A stretch of DNA of 46,523 bases, from positions 1 through 46,523 of the forward strand of contig DASWHX010000253.1 of the NCBI GenBank assembly GCA_036397995.1, given 5' to 3'. Shown here one piece after another: positions 23,597-31,444 of this stretch. The translations under genes were made by a program, and so were the position numbers. The stretch is from DASWHX01 sp036397995 (lineage in GTDB: Bacteria; Bacteroidota; Bacteroidia; Cytophagales; Cyclobacteriaceae). Each line of letters opens with the position of its first letter. Within the stretch, counting starts at the first letter, position 1. The notes beneath the pieces were generated by a model that worked only from the letters and a program-made list of their open reading frames with translations, searched no databases and was not told the origin of the DNA.

Positions 23597-25159
23597 ATGT
23601 CTGAAATCATGATAATTATTGCCTCCGCCGGTGCCCTTGTAGTTGGTATCGGACTTGGGTGGTTGATTTTCAGTAAGAAATTTCAACAGGAGGAAAAAAA
23701 AGCATTAGAAAAAGCCGAAATTATTATCAGGGAAGCTGAAATTAATGCAGAAACGCTTAAGAATAATAGAATTCTGGAAGCGAAGGAAAAGTTTCTCAAA
23801 ATGAAAGAAGATTTTGAGGAAGAAGCCCGAAAAAGGAAGAACCTCATTCTTAGCAATGAATCCAAAATCAAACAACGGGAGGCAAGTATTTCAAAGCAGT
23901 TTGAGGATATGAAACGAAAAGAAGGAGATTTGGATCGTCAAAAGGATGAACTTAATGAACAGCTGGATATCGTTAAAAGAAGGAAAGATGAACTTGACAA
24001 ATTCCATCAGCAGAAAGTGAGTATTCTTGAAAAGATTTCAAACCTGACTGCCGATCAGGCGAGAGAACAATTGATGGAATCGCTTGTGGAAGAAACTAAA
24101 GCAAAAGCCTCTTCAAAAATTAAAGAGATTGTAGACGAAGCAAAACTAACTGCTACCAAGCAGGCGAAAAAACTTGTCATTGAAACTATCCAACGAACAG
24201 CCACAGAGCATGCCATTGAAAATTGCGTTTCTGTTTTCAACATTGATAGCGATGACATTAAGGGAAAAATAATTGGCCGCGAAGGTAGAAATATCCGGGC
24301 CATTGAAGCTGCCACGGGAGTTGAGATTATCGTGGATGATACTCCTGAAGCAATAATAATTTCAGGCTTTGATCCTGTTAGGCGCGAAATCGCGAGATTA
24401 TCCCTGCACAGGCTGGTTGCGGACGGAAGAATTCACCCGGCAAGAATTGAAGAGATCGTTGCTAAAACCCAGAAGAATATTGAAGAGGAGATAGTGGAAA
24501 TTGGGGAACGCACCGTAATTGACCTGGGGATTCATGGATTGCATCCTGAATTAATCAAAATGGTTGGCAGAATGAGATTCCGATCGTCTTATGGACAAAA
24601 TTTGCTGCAACATTCCAGGGAAGTTGCGAACCTGTGTGCAATAATGGCAACCGAGCTTGGTTTGAATCCCAAGCAGGCGAAGAGAGCAGGCTTGCTTCAT
24701 GATATTGGAAAGGTTTGGCCGGAAGAATCGGAAAAACCTCATGCAATTCTGGGAATGGAGATTGCCCAAAAATATAATGAACACCCTGCTATTTGTAATG
24801 CAATTGGAGCTCACCATGACGAGATCGAAATGACCACCCTGGTTTCTCCTATCATACAAGCTTGTGATGCCATTTCGGGTTCAAGGCCAGGTGCCCGAAG
24901 GGAGGTCATGGAATCTTATATAAAGAGACTAAAAGATTTGGAAGCACTTGCATTAAGCTTTGATGGTGTACATAAATGCTATGCCATTCAGGCCGGAAGA
25001 GAGTTGAGGGTTTTAGTTGATGCGGAAAACGTAAATGATCAAAAAGCGGAAATGCTTTCTTTTGAAATAAGTCAAAAAATTGAAAATGAAATGCAGTATC
25101 CCGGGCAGATAAAGGTGACAGTGATCCGGGAGAAACGGGCAGTGTCTTATGCGAAGTAG
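23597..25159 (+). CDS. rny: Ribonuclease Y
   Basis: RNase Y is a membrane-bound endoribonuclease that starts mRNA decay. The 520-residue chain has a single N-terminal TM (IMIIIASAGALVVGIGLGWL), then a long coiled coil (about 28-190), a KH domain (GKIIGREGRNIRAIEAATGV, with the GxxG loop as GREG) and an HD domain: HSREVANLCAIMATELGLNP, AGLLHDIGKVWPEE with the metal His-Asp pair, AIGAHHDEIEMTTLVSPIIQ and QACDAISGSRPGARRE. Length and order are standard. It is the last gene of the pheT cluster and is followed by about 320 bp without a gene. Identity is certain. Confidence 0.97.
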   Translation: MSEIMIIIASAGALVVGIGLGWLIFSKKFQQEEKKALEKAEIIIREAEINAETLKNNRILEAKEKFLKMKEDFEEEARKRKNLILSNESKIKQREASISKQFEDMKRKEGDLDRQKDELNEQLDIVKRRKDELDKFHQQKVSILEKISNLTADQAREQLMESLVEETKAKASSKIKEIVDEAKLTATKQAKKLVIETIQRTATEHAIENCVSVFNIDSDDIKGKIIGREGRNIRAIEAATGVEIIVDDTPEAIIISGFDPVRREIARLSLHRLVADGRIHPARIEEIVAKTQKNIEEEIVEIGERTVIDLGIHGLHPELIKMVGRMRFRSSYGQNLLQHSREVANLCAIMATELGLNPKQAKRAGLLHDIGKVWPEESEKPHAILGMEIAQKYNEHPAICNAIGAHHDEIEMTTLVSPIIQACDAISGSRPGARREVMESYIKRLKDLEALALSFDGVHKCYAIQAGRELRVLVDAENVNDQKAEMLSFEISQKIENEMQYPGQIKVTVIREKRAVSYAK

Positions 25160-25484
25160 GATTTCGTTTTAGCCCGCTTAGTGATTAATGTTATTCAATA
25201 ATTCCTAATGAAAAATATTTAGGACCAGATTCATTCTAATCTTTATATGATTTTTCATAGGTATAAAGCTGATTTTGATCAATAATGGCTGTTTTTGATG
25301 GGATGTTTAAAAGATCCAAGTTTTAAGTTCAACCTAATTATTTATCGCTTTTCTGAATACAGAGAGGTTACAGTTATCTTGACAGTCGTATTGATAATTG
25401 TATTCAAAAAAAATAACTAATTACAATATTTTGTTATTTTGGCATTTTATTAAATATTTTATTTCCAAACTAAATCCTCAATCC
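25160..25484. other. AT-rich intergenic stretch
   Basis: No gene, RNA or repeat is recognised. The DNA is strongly AT-rich; partial promoter-like text (TATTTTG at 25427, TTATTTTG at 25434) sits before the small lipoprotein gene, but the -33 spacing is not convincing for either. Confidence 0.5.
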
Positions 25485-25703
25485 ATGAAAAGAGTGAATT
25501 TACTTGTTAAAACTGCAATTGTGTTTGGACTCGTATGGCTGGCATCATGCAAAGCTGATGACATTCTTAATACCTGCACAACTTGTACTGAAACAACGAC
25601 ACAAGTTTCTTCAGAATATTGCGGTACCATTGTTGAAGTCCAAACTTTTGAGCAGACACTTTACAATACTTCCGGACAGGACTGGACCTGTGTCCGCAAT
25701 TAG
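25485..25703 (+). CDS. Small cysteine-rich lipoprotein, uncharacterised
   Basis: A 72-residue lipoprotein starting at ATG 25485. The signal MKRVNLLVKTAIVFGLVWLA ends in the lipobox LASC, so Cys22 is probably lipidated. The mature part of about 50 residues has a CTTC pair within LNTCTTCTET, then SEYCGTIVEVQTFEQ and a final DWTCVRN: four further cysteines, able to form two disulfides or bind a metal. No named family is known to me. A hairpin terminator follows at 25723, so it is a single-gene unit; the 7TMR-DISM kinase begins 117 bp downstream. The gene is likely real by its lipobox, codon pattern and terminator. Confidence 0.7.
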   Translation: MKRVNLLVKTAIVFGLVWLASCKADDILNTCTTCTETTTQVSSEYCGTIVEVQTFEQTLYNTSGQDWTCVRN

Positions 25704-25722
25704 AAGTTACTTTTATGTAATT

Positions 25723-25747
25723 AAAGCCGGCAAATGCCGGTTTTTTT
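25723..25747 (+). terminator. Rho-independent terminator after the Cys-rich lipoprotein
   Basis: AAAGCCGGC-AAAT-GCCGG followed by a run of seven T. It isolates the lipoprotein transcript from the downstream kinase. Confidence 0.9.
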
Positions 25748-25820
25748 ATTTATGGCCATTCCGACTCTAACATTTTCTGTTAATTCCCGTATTTTAGCTG
25801 ATTAGTTTCCCCGGACCTTC

Positions 25821-27767
25821 ATGCGGCTAATTCCTTTGACAGCCTTTATCGTTTTAATGCTGATTAATTCCATCCCTTTACGCGGACAGGCCTGGCTTGA
25901 TTTATCACATCATGATTTTTTGACAAACCCGGAAACAAAACTATCAGGTGATTGGGAGTTTTATTGGAATCAATTGTTAGAGCCGGGTGATTTTAATCCG
26001 TCTTTAAGACCTGACTTCATTCATGTTCCCGGCGTGTGGAACAGGCAGGGAGATTACAAAACACTTGGCTATGGAACATACCGGTTTCAAATTAAACTTC
26101 CGCCCAATCAATTTGGATTGTCGGTTTACTTTCCAATAATAAATTCTTCCGCTAAAATATGGGTGAATGATATTCTGGTTGCCGAAACAGGGATCGTTAA
26201 TTCAGACAAAAATTATTATACGCCGCAGCTAATGGGAACCGCTGTTCCTTTGCCGGATAAAGCGGAAGTGGTTACCCTGGTGGTACAGGTAGCTAACTTT
26301 ACCTATTATACAAGCGGGATTCCATCCCCTCCGAGAGTTGGACGATCAAGTGCCATTTTCGACAGAAATAATCGCAATAACGGCATTGAAAATTTTTTTT
26401 CCGGCAGTTTAATTGCCATGTGCATTTATCAACTGATGCTCTTTTTTCTCAATACCCATCGAAAGCCATACCTCTTTCTGGCATTGATTTGTTTTGGTGT
26501 TGCCATCAGGGCATTGATAGTCCACGGTGGCTCATTCCTTTTGCCGAATCTATATCCTTCCGTGCATTGGGAAGTATGGAAAAAAATTGAGTTCGCCAGC
26601 GTTTATGGAATGCTAATATTATTTCCATCTTACATTTATTATCTTTTCCCAACCGCTGCCTCAAAGCGTATTCAACAGACATTCCTGGTTACGGGCATTA
26701 TACTTTGCATACCGGTAATCTTTACACCCCATTATGTATATGGTATGCTGCTGGAAATCGTACACCTTTTGTTGTTGTTTGCTTTTGTCTATGCCATTTA
26801 TTCGGTTATAAAAGCATGGCGTAGTGGAAATAAAGATGCACGGATAATTTGCTTTGGCATTATTGCTTCCTTTCCTTTTATTCTGATTGAAATTATTCAG
26901 AACTCGGTTTTCACTCAATACAATATTGAATTCGAATTTCTGGTGGAGGCAGGTGTACTGGTATTCCTACTATTTCAGGTATACCTTCTTGGCCGGCATT
27001 ATGCACAGGCTTACCGGAGACTGGAAGTTTCAAACAGGGAACTGGAGAGAATGGTTTCAAACAGAACAATAGAACTGGTAACTTCTAACTCAGTTAAAGA
27101 CCGGCTGCTGTCGGTTATGTCTCATGATGTAAAGAGTCCTTTAAATTCCTTACAGGGGATTTTAAATATATATAACAAGGGCGCGTTGCAGCGAGAAGAG
27201 TTTGATAATTTCACAAAAATTATTGAAGCTGATTTGCATAAGACAAGTTTATTGGTTGAAAACATTTTATTCTGGACCAAAAATCAGATTAAAGGCGTAG
27301 AAATTAAAATCGAAAAATTTGATCTTAGGCAGTTACTGGATGAAATTACAGGGCTCTATCAGACAATTGCCGGTAATAAAGGCATCCAACTTGGTCATAA
27401 CTTAACAAATGAAACCGTCATAAATTCAGACAGAAATATTCTCTACTTCGTAATCCGTAATCTGGTAGCTAATGCCATTAAATTTTCCAGGGAGAATACT
27501 TCCGTAAGAGTAGAAGTTGATTATGAGAATGATACTATTTTGATTAGGGTTAAAGATCAAGGAGTTGGAATGAATGATGAAATTCTCAGGAATCTATGCG
27601 CCCCGGAATTAATTCTAAGTACAACTGGTACCGAAAATGAAAAAGGGACAGGACTCGGCATAGGTCTGTGTAAGGAGTATCTTGAAAAGGTTAATGGTGA
27701 AATTGTAGTGGACAGCCTTGAAGGAAAAGGCAGTACTTTTACAATTATTATCAATAAGAAGAATTAA
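25821..27767 (+). CDS. 7TMR-DISM sensor histidine kinase
   Basis: A 648-residue membrane kinase. A signal (residues 5-22) is followed by an extracellular beta-rich domain (about 25-180) of the DISM type: LSGDWEFYWNQLLEPGDF, TYRFQIKLPPNQFGLSVYFP, SAKIWVNDILVAETG. Then come seven TMs (about 192-390), a short coil, and the kinase core: HisKA LLSVMSHDVKSPLNSLQGIL with His435, HATPase with NLVANAIKFS, VKDQGVGMND, and GTGLGIGLCKEYLEK. DISM domains are thought to bind carbohydrates or related ligands, but this ligand is unknown. The stop codon overlaps that of a convergent single-domain response regulator by three bases, so the pair may work together. Confidence 0.9.
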   Translation: MRLIPLTAFIVLMLINSIPLRGQAWLDLSHHDFLTNPETKLSGDWEFYWNQLLEPGDFNPSLRPDFIHVPGVWNRQGDYKTLGYGTYRFQIKLPPNQFGLSVYFPIINSSAKIWVNDILVAETGIVNSDKNYYTPQLMGTAVPLPDKAEVVTLVVQVANFTYYTSGIPSPPRVGRSSAIFDRNNRNNGIENFFSGSLIAMCIYQLMLFFLNTHRKPYLFLALICFGVAIRALIVHGGSFLLPNLYPSVHWEVWKKIEFASVYGMLILFPSYIYYLFPTAASKRIQQTFLVTGIILCIPVIFTPHYVYGMLLEIVHLLLLFAFVYAIYSVIKAWRSGNKDARIICFGIIASFPFILIEIIQNSVFTQYNIEFEFLVEAGVLVFLLFQVYLLGRHYAQAYRRLEVSNRELERMVSNRTIELVTSNSVKDRLLSVMSHDVKSPLNSLQGILNIYNKGALQREEFDNFTKIIEADLHKTSLLVENILFWTKNQIKGVEIKIEKFDLRQLLDEITGLYQTIAGNKGIQLGHNLTNETVINSDRNILYFVIRNLVANAIKFSRENTSVRVEVDYENDTILIRVKDQGVGMNDEILRNLCAPELILSTTGTENEKGTGLGIGLCKEYLEKVNGEIVVDSLEGKGSTFTIIINKKN

Positions 27768-28177
27768 CCAAATAATTTTTTGAAAAATCCTTTTTTAGAA
27801 ACTTTCTCATGCAGTAAATCAAGTGTAGTTCTTAGTCTTACCAAAGAAGCGGAGTTCTTAATAATATATGCCTCGGCACCTAAGTCAAGTACCTCTTTTC
27901 TTACCTTGTCGTCATCCAATGTTGTGTAGTAAATGACAGGAGTCTTATTCCTTATTGATCGGAGTTCTCTCAAATATTCGACACCGGTATTTTGACTTTT
28001 CTCACCAAAAAAATGATCCAACACGATTGCAAACGGCTTAAGGTGGATATTTGACATCATATCCTGGGGAGTATCAAATGTCTTTACTACGTAATTCCCA
28101 AGGCTCTGCTCAAAATGTTCCCTGAGGATACGTTGCTGGGCAGGGTTGTCTTCAACAATAAATACTAAATTCGGCAT
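27764..28177 (-). CDS. Single-domain response regulator (CheY-like)
   Basis: A 137-residue receiver without an output domain. It has VFIVEDNPAQQRILREHFEQ with Glu9 and Asp10 (one acidic residue is Glu instead of Asp), phospho-acceptor Asp54 in FAIVLDHFFGEKSQNTG, Thr85 or Thr86 in VIYYTTLDD, and Lys107 in AYIIKNSAS. The C-terminal end has a basic-aromatic tail KKGFFKKLFG. It converges with the DISM kinase at overlapping stops (27764-27767) and diverges from the pirin gene. With no output domain it must act by protein-protein contact or as part of a phosphorelay. Partner kinase by position is inferred. Confidence 0.88.
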   Translation of the reverse strand: MPNLVFIVEDNPAQQRILREHFEQSLGNYVVKTFDTPQDMMSNIHLKPFAIVLDHFFGEKSQNTGVEYLRELRSIRNKTPVIYYTTLDDDKVRKEVLDLGAEAYIIKNSASLVRLRTTLDLLHEKVSKKGFFKKLFG

Positions 28178-28211
28178 CGTGGATGGGTTAATCAGGGTAA
28201 ATTAATCAATT

Positions 28212-28286
28212 TTACAACATGATGTAATATCAAATCATAAATTGAGAACAAAATCAGGTTGACGCTTGTTAAACTTTTTAAAAAGT
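28212..28286. promoter_or_regulatory. Two palindromes in the RR-pirin divergent gap
   Basis: TTACA-ACATGA-TGTAA (28212-28227) and the perfect 14-bp palindrome ACTTTTTAAAAAGT (28273-28286), which ends seven bases before the pirin start. Either could be a repressor site for the divergent promoters; no regulator is identified. Confidence 0.4.
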
Positions 28287-28293
28287 AATTCAA

Positions 28294-29310
28294 ATGGACA
28301 GTACCTCAATAAAGAATATAAAACCTTTGGGATTTCCTTGGGAAACCCAGGATCCTTTTCTGTTTTGTGTGCACCATGAGGATTTTTATCCTGAAGGGAA
28401 TGAACAAATGGGACCAAAAGCTTCCCTGGCGGGCCGAAATATAGGGCAGGATTTTACCATTAAAGATGGTTGGAGAATGTACCACGGTCAGAACGTTCCG
28501 GGCTTCCCTGCCCATCCTCACCGCGGATTTGAAACAGTAACCATCGCCACCAAGGGACATATTGATCATTCCGATTCTTTGGGCGCCGCGGGCAGGTTTG
28601 GCAACGGTGATGTACAATGGATGACTGCGGGCAGAGGTGTTCAGCATTGCGAAATGTTTCCCTTGCTTCGGGAAGACGATAAGAACACCATGGAACTCTT
28701 TCAGATTTGGCTTAATCTGCCAAAGGCCAAAAAGTTAACTGATCCCTATTTCAGCATGCTTTGGAACGAAGACATCCCAAACTATAATCACAAAGATTCG
28801 AACGGATTGGAAACCCGGGTGAAAGTTGTGGCAGGAAAAATAGCAGGCGTGCAGGCTCCCCCACCCACTCCGGATAGCTGGGCAGCCGCTTTGAATAACG
28901 AGGTTGCAATTTGGTTGATCCGCATGAATACCGGAGCAAAATTTATCTTGCCACCCGCCTCAGCCGCAGTAAACCGAACGATTTATTTCTACTCTGGTAA
29001 AACTGTGAATATCGCTGGACAGGAATTCGATTCCTACAACGCAATAGAATTATTTGGTGACAAGGAAGTTGAAATTTTGAATGGGAATGTAGAGTCTTGG
29101 TTCCTGCTACTTCAGGGAAAGCCAATCGGTGAGCCGGTGGTTCAGTATGGTCCGTTTGTAATGAATACGCAAGCTGAAATTCAGCAAGCATTCCAGGAGT
29201 ATCAGCAAACACAATTTGGAGGTTGGCCCTGGCCTGGCAATGAACACGTTCATGCCAGGGAAAAAGGAAGATTCGCCAAATACCCGGATGGCAAAATTGT
29301 TGAACGATGA
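28294..29310 (+). CDS. Pirin-family bicupin protein
   Basis: A 338-residue bicupin. The N-terminal cupin has the iron-binding pattern PAHPHRGFETVTIATKGHID (His-x-His, and a Glu or His further on), with LGAAGRFGNGDVQWMTAGRG and VQHCEMFP closing the first barrel (His in QHCE being the third ligand position). C-terminal cupin: GKTVNIAGQEFDSYNAIELF, and the end GPFVMNTQAEIQQAFQEYQQ with NEHVHAREKGRFAKYPDGKI. Some pirins have quercetinase-like dioxygenase activity, others are regulators; which applies here is open. It is monocistronic. A hairpin straddles its stop codon (29296-29329). Confidence 0.9.
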   Translation: MDSTSIKNIKPLGFPWETQDPFLFCVHHEDFYPEGNEQMGPKASLAGRNIGQDFTIKDGWRMYHGQNVPGFPAHPHRGFETVTIATKGHIDHSDSLGAAGRFGNGDVQWMTAGRGVQHCEMFPLLREDDKNTMELFQIWLNLPKAKKLTDPYFSMLWNEDIPNYNHKDSNGLETRVKVVAGKIAGVQAPPPTPDSWAAALNNEVAIWLIRMNTGAKFILPPASAAVNRTIYFYSGKTVNIAGQEFDSYNAIELFGDKEVEILNGNVESWFLLLQGKPIGEPVVQYGPFVMNTQAEIQQAFQEYQQTQFGGWPWPGNEHVHAREKGRFAKYPDGKIVER

Positions 29311-29441
29311 ATGTTCGTTCGTGAACAATCAATTGCGCGGAATTAATTGTTTCTTGCAGCCAAAAATTAACCCAGGACGGAAACTCAAAGGTTTTACAAA
29401 CTGGTTTGGAATTTGCACGGGAGATTTTAAACTTTATTTAG

Positions 29442-29651
29442 ATGCGGATTTTTATTGCACTTGTGTTATGGTGGATTCTCTTCATCATTTGCTGGCCTAT
29501 TGCCATTCTTTTGATTTTACTTTATCCAATCATTTGGTTATTACTTCTTCCATTTAGAATACTTGGATTTGCAGTGGAAGGTATTTTTAAACTGATCAGG
29601 GAAATATTTTTATTGCCTTTCAAGGTAGTTAGAAGTATTGCACCTCGATAG
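29442..29651 (+). CDS. Small membrane protein, uncharacterised
   Basis: A 69-residue, very hydrophobic protein. It has two predicted membrane helices: about 3-30 (IFIALVLWWILFIICWPIAI with LLILLYP) and about 33-60, ending in a short basic tail FKVVRSIAPR. Trp-rich beginnings with WWILFIICWP are seen in other small Bacteroidota membrane proteins, but I do not recognise a named family. It lies between pirin and arfB, 131 bp after pirin and 51 bp before arfB. The reading is supported by amphipathic layout and a plausible start; no function. Confidence 0.55.
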   Translation: MRIFIALVLWWILFIICWPIAILLILLYPIIWLLLLPFRILGFAVEGIFKLIREIFLLPFKVVRSIAPR

Positions 29652-29689
29652 TCCGGTAGTCATTAAGCGAACTGAATTCCAAAAATTAC

Positions 29690-29697
29690 TACCTTCG
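29690..29697 (+). promoter_or_regulatory. -7-like box directly before arfB (leaderless start?)
   Basis: TACCTTCG, one base off TAnnTTTG, ends five bases before the ATG of arfB (29703). In this phylum transcription begins about 4-6 nt after the box, which would place the first transcribed base at the start codon itself. Confidence 0.4.
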
Positions 29698-29702
29698 CAT
29701 TA

Positions 29703-30116
29703 ATGGCTTCTGTAAGTAAATCAAAATTTGCATTATTGCAAAAAGAGCTAACATTTACATCAGCCCGGTCAAGTGGTCCAGGGGGGCAAAACGTAAACAA
29801 AGTCAATACAAAAGTTACTCTTAGATTCAGCATTCAAAATTCTGAAATTCTTTCTGAGGAAGAAAGAGGAATTCTTTTGAGAAAATTGGCAAACAAAATA
29901 ACTAAAGATGGGAGTTTGATTCTTTCTTGCCAGGAAAAGCGGTCTCAGGTTCAAAATAAAGAATTGGTTATTCAAAAGTTTCTTGATTTAATTGATAAAA
30001 CTCTTAAGAAGCCCAAAGCAAGAAAATCTACAAAACCATCGAAAACGTCCAGAGAAAAGCGACTTCAAAAGAAAAAGGAAATTTCAGAAAAGAAAAAGTG
30101 GCGCGGTAAGATATAG
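29703..30116 (+). CDS. arfB: Alternative ribosome-rescue factor, aminoacyl-tRNA hydrolase ArfB/YaeJ
   Basis: A 137-residue class I release-factor-like hydrolase that frees nascent chains from ribosomes stalled without a stop codon. The catalytic GGQ is in FTSARSSGPGGQNVNKVNTK (GGQ at 27-29), followed by VTLRFSI. There is no codon-recognition domain, as expected for ArfB. The C-terminal tail (about 105-137) is lysine-rich, KKPKARKSTKPSKTSREKRL, the part that enters the empty mRNA channel. The start is the ATG at 29703, close to a -7 box. It is the only rescue factor gene in the window. Identity is secure. Confidence 0.93.
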   Translation: MASVSKSKFALLQKELTFTSARSSGPGGQNVNKVNTKVTLRFSIQNSEILSEEERGILLRKLANKITKDGSLILSCQEKRSQVQNKELVIQKFLDLIDKTLKKPKARKSTKPSKTSREKRLQKKKEISEKKKWRGKI

Positions 30117-30254
30117 AAGCGCTGAGGGTTTATCAGCCAATTCTTTTATAATTAGCAATTATTTGCCTAAAATGGATGTTTCCAAACCACTCAAACTGAA
30201 ATTACTCTGACCGCTTTAAGCAAGAAATTAAAAAACATTGGCCCCGGTGCAATT

Positions 30255-31433
30255 GTGGCGGCGGCTTTCATTGGACCTGGTACTGTTACTACAGCTACAT
30301 TCGCAGGCAGCAGTTATGGATACACCCTGCTCTGGGCAATCGCCTTTTCTATTTTTGCCACCTTTATTCTTCAGGAGATGGCATCAAGACTTGGAATCGT
30401 TGGTCGTATCGGCGTTGGGCAAGCCATCCGTCAAAAAGTAATGCAACCTTTTATTAAGTGGGGAGCTTATTTTCTTGTTATCGGCGCAATCGTAATTGGC
30501 AACGCCGCCTACGAAGCCGGTAATATTACCGGCGCCGCATTGGGATTTCAGAAATATGGAGAATCTATTTCAGTCCTGGGAATAAACCCGCTTGTAATCA
30601 TCATTGGCATCCTCGCATTTTCATTATTGTTCAGCGGAAAATATAAAGTAATTGAAAGATCATTAATTCTGATGGTAAGTATTATGGGAATCGTTTTTTT
30701 GGCATCGGCAGTTTTCCTGCAGCCAAACCTAAGGGAAGTGCTGAAAGGTTTATTCACACCGTTGTTGCCCGAGGGATCCCTGATGATGGTGATTGGATTG
30801 ATTGGAACCACGGTGGTGCCCTATAATCTTTTTTTACATGCTTCAACAGTAAAAGAAAAATGGAAAAGCGCCTCAGATCTTAAAACTTCTTACTGGGATA
30901 CGCTAATCTCCGTTACCGCTGGTGGTATTATTACGATGGCTATTCTGATAACCTCTGCCATAGCTTTTGAGGGTGAAGCTAAAGCGACTTCAATCGCTGA
31001 TCTTTCCTACCAGCTCACTCCCCTATTGGGTAATTGGTCTGAATATTTTATTGCCGTGGGCTTTCTTGCAGCCGGCTTATCATCCTCAATAACTGCTCCG
31101 CTGGCCGCCGCTTTTGCAACATCAGAGATTTTGGGTTGGAACAGCACAATGAAAGGAAAGAATTTTCGCAGCATTTGGATCTTTGTACTGGTAACGGGTA
31201 TTGTGTTTTCTTCACTGGGTTTCAATCCAACCTCTGTTATTCTTTTTGCCCAGGTTGCCAATGGAATGCTTCTTCCGATAATTGCCATTTTCCTGGTTTG
31301 GGTGATGAATGATAAAAGGATAATTGGTGAGTATGTCAATTCAAAAGTTATTAATTTCCTGGGAATCCTTGTGATTATTGTTACCCTTATCCTGGGTTTG
31401 AAAGGAATTTTATCTGCTACTAATTTCTTGTAA
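30255..31433 (+). CDS. Divergent NRAMP (SLC11)-family transporter linked to PxpABC
   Basis: An NRAMP-fold permease. From the GTG at 30255 it has 392 residues; upstream codons in the same frame (30207-30254) encode LTALSKKLKNIGPGAIV, which looks like the expected family start but has no ATG, GTG or TTG. Eleven or so TMs are visible. The TM1 metal motif, DPGN in true Mn/Fe transporters, is GPGT (7-10); the TM6 MPHN-type motif is TTVVPYNLFLHAS (185-197), with Val for Met and Tyr for His. So the substrate is probably not a classical divalent metal. It is followed 11 bp later by pxpA, pxpB and pxpC in one operon, recalling B. subtilis ycsG-ycsF and kipI-kipA. It may take up 5-oxoproline or another pathway substrate; that is inference. 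Confidence 0.85.
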   Translation: MAAAFIGPGTVTTATFAGSSYGYTLLWAIAFSIFATFILQEMASRLGIVGRIGVGQAIRQKVMQPFIKWGAYFLVIGAIVIGNAAYEAGNITGAALGFQKYGESISVLGINPLVIIIGILAFSLLFSGKYKVIERSLILMVSIMGIVFLASAVFLQPNLREVLKGLFTPLLPEGSLMMVIGLIGTTVVPYNLFLHASTVKEKWKSASDLKTSYWDTLISVTAGGIITMAILITSAIAFEGEAKATSIADLSYQLTPLLGNWSEYFIAVGFLAAGLSSSITAPLAAAFATSEILGWNSTMKGKNFRSIWIFVLVTGIVFSSLGFNPTSVILFAQVANGMLLPIIAIFLVWVMNDKRIIGEYVNSKVINFLGILVIIVTLILGLKGILSATNFL

Positions 31434-31444
31434 CTTTAACCTGA

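Noticed and set aside
28943..29332. 129-codon minus-strand frame opposite pirin
   Set aside because: Antisense shadow of the pirin gene, no family pattern.
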